DNA of 18,493 nucleotides from CAZFVY01 sp964522665 (GTDB taxonomy: Bacteria; Verrucomicrobiota; Verrucomicrobiia; Limisphaerales; CAZFVY01). The notes under the pieces are model-generated. The model ran no database searches, was not told the DNA's origin, and saw nothing but the letters and a program-made list of their open reading frames with translations. Positions 16,469-18,493 of this stretch are shown piece by piece. The stretch spans positions 1 through 18,493 of the forward strand of contig CAZFVY010000132.1 of the NCBI GenBank assembly GCA_964522665.1, written 5' to 3'. Position numbers and translations under genes: made by a program. Each line of letters opens with the position of its first letter. The first letter of the stretch is position 1.

Positions 16469-17224
16469 CTACTTGAACCTGGCTTTTGCAAAATTCTCGT
16501 ATTCCTTCATCATTTGGGGGGTGGTCGAGGACGGAATCGTCTTCATGGCGGTTTCGATGCCATCCAGCGTAAGCATTTTGGCGCCGCCTTCGAGGTCGCG
16601 GCGGAAGCCAGCCCGCTTGGCGGATTGGACGATGGCAACGATGTCGGACCCAGTGTAACCGTCGAGTTTGTCGGCCACCGCGGCGGCGTCGAAGCGCGGG
16701 TCCACCGGGGTGGCACCAATTTGCTTGCGGATGATGAATTCGCGGGCCGGTTTGTCGGGTAAACCGACGAACACCTTTTCGTCGAAGCGCCCGGTGCGGA
16801 AAACCGCCTCGTCGATGTCCCACGGCTTGTTGGTGGCGCCCAGAAGGAGCAGCACGTTGGACGATTCGCTGAAGCCGCCGATTTCGTTCAGGAATTGCAC
16901 GACGATGCGGTTGTCCACGACCGAGTTGCCGCCGCGGCGCGGCAACAGGCCGTCCACATCATCGAGGAACAGGACCGAGACTGGCTGCGCGCGGGCGGCC
17001 AGGATGAGCTTGCGCAGGCGTTGTTCGGATTCCCACCATCGAAGGTCTTTGTGCGACGAAGAAAAGCCCGTATTCTTGTAGAACTCCACGAACGCTGCCG
17101 CGATATTATATGCCTCTTTGCATGTTGCGGGCGTCGGCCCTAGCAAGCACAGGGCCAGTTTCTCTGGCAACGGCGCCTTCCTAATCTCTTTTGCTGCCTG
17201 ACCACTTGCACTTTTCCTGCTCAC
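16469..17224 (-). CDS. AAA+ ATPase-family protein with degenerate Walker A
   Basis: This 251-residue protein matches one AAA module of the classical (katanin/Vps4/FtsH-like) type: WWESEQRLRKLI, Walker B VLFLDDVD (84-91), sensor 1 GATNKPWD (Asn132), arginine motif FRTGRFDEK (Arg143/Arg146), GYTGSDI, and a C-terminal tail PQMMKEYENFAKARF. The P-loop position reads GPTPATCKEA (29-38) instead of GPPGTGKT, so the canonical Gly and the Lys-Thr are lost. The Walker B Glu is Asp. It may bind nucleotide poorly or act as a structural or regulatory subunit. Translation starts at GTG 17224, overlapping the recombinase stop as GTGA, with AAGG about 8 bp upstream. Casp5 starts 47 bp after its stop. The N-terminal ~20 residues look unrelated to AAA proteins. 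It may be an eroded remodeler or an adaptor for the caspases; role unproven. Confidence 0.8.
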   Translation of the reverse strand: MSRKSASGQAAKEIRKAPLPEKLALCLLGPTPATCKEAYNIAAAFVEFYKNTGFSSSHKDLRWWESEQRLRKLILAARAQPVSVLFLDDVDGLLPRRGGNSVVDNRIVVQFLNEIGGFSESSNVLLLLGATNKPWDIDEAVFRTGRFDEKVFVGLPDKPAREFIIRKQIGATPVDPRFDAAAVADKLDGYTGSDIVAIVQSAKRAGFRRDLEGGAKMLTLDGIETAMKTIPSSTTPQMMKEYENFAKARFK

Positions 17225-18363
17225 GGATTTGCCTTTTCGTTTGCCGTCGCCGTCGCGAAGCTCACCTTCGCGGCCATCGATGCCGAATGTTCACCGCGCA
17301 GATGCCCGTACACTCTCATCGCGAGCGCGCCGCCGTCTTTATGTCCCAACCAACGGGAAACGGTTGGAATGTCAACCCCACTTTCGATGCAGCGTGTCGC
17401 GAACAAGTGGCGTAAATCGTGATGGGTCATCCGAGCTATCCCCGCTCGCTGACACGCCGAGCCGAGCGCCTTCCGGCAATCGTCGATCCGCATTACGGTC
17501 GCTTCTGGTGGTTCGTGTTTGCGCGCTTTCCGCATTTTGGTGATCAAGTCGCGCATTTGCGGAATCATCGGCACGTCTCGAATCTCCGAATTTTTGGTAC
17601 CGGTCTCAGGGTCGCCTTTCACAACGATGACGCCGCGATCCCAATCAACGTCGGCCCATCGAACGTGCCGCGCTTCGTTTACCCGGCAACCTGAATACGC
17701 CAGGAATCTGACCATCTCGGCGCTGGACGGGTCGGCGGTCTTGCGATCCAGCCATTGAAGAATCGAAGCAAACTGGGCCGAGTTGGGCAGCCGGATTTGC
17801 TTCTTCCGTATCGGCGCGTATCCGATGTCAGCGGCCGCGTTCACATTGCACACTCCCAACTCGACCCCTCTCGCAAAGACCCGGCGCAGGAAAGTCAGGG
17901 AGTGATTGTGGTTGTCGCCGTTGTAGCCGGCCCGCATGAAATCCGAGGACCATTTTTCGCAATCGGACTTTTTGATCAATCGGATCGGCGTCGTTTTCAA
18001 ATCCGGCCAAGCGCGGTAAAGTTGTGATTCCCGTTCGGCGTAGTAGGATTTCGTTCGCGGCTTCAGCCCGGCGTCCGCGTTGACGCTGGCCAGCACCATC
18101 TTCGCCACCGCCTCAAACGTAATCGTTGCGTCGGCGATTTCTTTGCTCCGCTCCCCTTGGGAATCCTTTCGCGCCTCTCTTAAAATGTCCGGCAACCTCA
18201 AAAGCGCGATGCTTTCGACGTTCGTGTTCAGGCTTTTCCGTACCAGGACGCCGCCAACCTTGGCGCGAACGTGAAACGTCCCGCGGTCGCCATAGCGGAC
18301 AAGGTTGGTGTGTTTCGTGGGTCTCCACGGAGACTCCCTTTTTGCCTCATGTTCGCTCTTCAT
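17221..18363 (-). CDS. Tyrosine recombinase (phage-type integrase)
   Basis: This 380-residue site-specific recombinase has an N-terminal DNA-binding region (about 20-75), a core-binding SAM-like domain (about 82-180) and a catalytic domain (about 190-365). The catalytic residues are visible: Arg227 (SGCRVNEAR), His315 and Arg318 (HHDLRHLFATR), His341 (WLGHKD) and the nucleophile Tyr352 (RVYGHL). Length and motif spacing are normal, so the enzyme is probably active. It lies about 98 bp from the 3' end of a tRNA gene and points away from it, the common layout for an island integrated at a tRNA. The ATG at 18363 has no strong ribosome binding site. Its stop overlaps the start of the AAA+ gene, so the two are translationally linked. 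Confidence 0.93.
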   Translation of the reverse strand: MKSEHEAKRESPWRPTKHTNLVRYGDRGTFHVRAKVGGVLVRKSLNTNVESIALLRLPDILREARKDSQGERSKEIADATITFEAVAKMVLASVNADAGLKPRTKSYYAERESQLYRAWPDLKTTPIRLIKKSDCEKWSSDFMRAGYNGDNHNHSLTFLRRVFARGVELGVCNVNAAADIGYAPIRKKQIRLPNSAQFASILQWLDRKTADPSSAEMVRFLAYSGCRVNEARHVRWADVDWDRGVIVVKGDPETGTKNSEIRDVPMIPQMRDLITKMRKARKHEPPEATVMRIDDCRKALGSACQRAGIARMTHHDLRHLFATRCIESGVDIPTVSRWLGHKDGGALAMRVYGHLRGEHSASMAAKVSFATATANEKANP

Positions 18364-18382
18364 AGCTCAAACGGACAGCTTG

Positions 18383-18412
18383 AGTATCAAACACCGGTAT
18401 CGAAACTGGCAA
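18383..18412 (-). promoter_or_regulatory. Possible sigma70-type promoter of the integrase operon
   Basis: On the minus strand TTGCCA (18412-18407) and GATACT (18388-18383) are 18 bp apart, matching 5/6 and 4/6 of the -35 and -10 consensus. They end about 20 bp before the integrase ATG. The match is only moderate and the host's sigma preferences are unknown. Confidence 0.3.
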
Positions 18413-18461
18413 GTCTTGATTTTAGCGATAGTCGTAACTCCTTTATATTAAGCACTTAAAG

Positions 18462-18493
18462 TGGTGGGCGATGAGGGACTCGAACCCCCGACC
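18462..18493 (-). tRNA. tRNA gene, 3' end only (cut by window edge)
   Basis: Read on the minus strand, GGGGG-TTCGAGT-CCCTC forms a five-pair T stem (one G-U) with a canonical T loop. It is followed by the acceptor strand ATCGCCC, discriminator A and an encoded CCA ending at 18462. The 5' half, including the anticodon, is outside the window, so the amino acid cannot be assigned. The matching 5' acceptor strand would be GGGCGAT, seen among several tRNA types. The position next to the integrase suggests this tRNA 3' end is the attachment site. Confidence 0.85.

Noticed and set aside
16422..16823. N-terminal extension of Casp5 to 16823
   Set aside because: The extra residues are an out-of-frame reading of the AAA+ gene; all other family members start at the first strand of the protease.

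Overview
All convincing genes in this window lie on the minus strand, so the biological order runs from the right edge to the left edge. The DNA is GC-rich. The mix of caspase-like proteases, Sel1 repeats, putative-Ig (He_PIG-type) domains and an IS66 relic suggests a large-genome environmental bacterium, plausibly of the PVC group (Verrucomicrobiota or Planctomycetota). That assignment is an impression from gene content; there is no marker gene.

Right end (16.4-18.5 kb): the 3' half of a tRNA gene with an encoded CCA, a complete tyrosine recombinase about 100 bp below it, and a small AAA+ protein whose GTG start overlaps the recombinase stop. This is the usual anatomy of a genomic island integrated at a tRNA 3' end. 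The AAA+ protein keeps Walker B, sensor 1 and the arginine residues but has a degenerate Walker A.

Middle (6.4-16.4 kb): three caspase-family (C14-like) proteases in a row. Casp5 (13664-16421) carries a 34-residue repeat array interrupted by a 100-N assembly gap. Casp4 (11867-13453) carries Sel1 repeats and a membrane anchor. Casp3 (10028-11587) carries a zinc ribbon and a formylglycine-generating-enzyme-like domain. They are followed, 14 bp on, by a MotA/TolQ/ExbB-like channel protein fused to a coiled coil and a beta-propeller, and by an overlapping ExbD/MotB-like protein. The latter has an Asp in its single membrane helix and a periplasmic part made of putative Ig domains.

Left part (1-6.4 kb): a secreted, membrane-anchored protein of about six Ig-like domains lies 13 bp after the ExbD-like gene. 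Next comes a ruined stretch (IS66 tnpB relic plus a relic resembling the propeller C-terminus). Two more caspases follow: Casp2 (zinc ribbon, eight Sel1 repeats, membrane anchor) and Casp1 (short, mosaic). Casp2 and Casp3 share a 564-bp block with no base difference.

Working model (inference): an ion-driven inner-membrane motor with a periplasmic Ig-domain sensor and a cytoplasmic propeller, wired to a battery of membrane-tethered and soluble caspases, carried on a tRNA-borne island. By analogy with Zorya (ZorAB channel) and other caspase-containing immune systems it could be an anti-phage, abortive-infection-type system. I know of no described system that combines an ExbBD/MotAB-type channel with several caspases; this is the main candidate for novelty.
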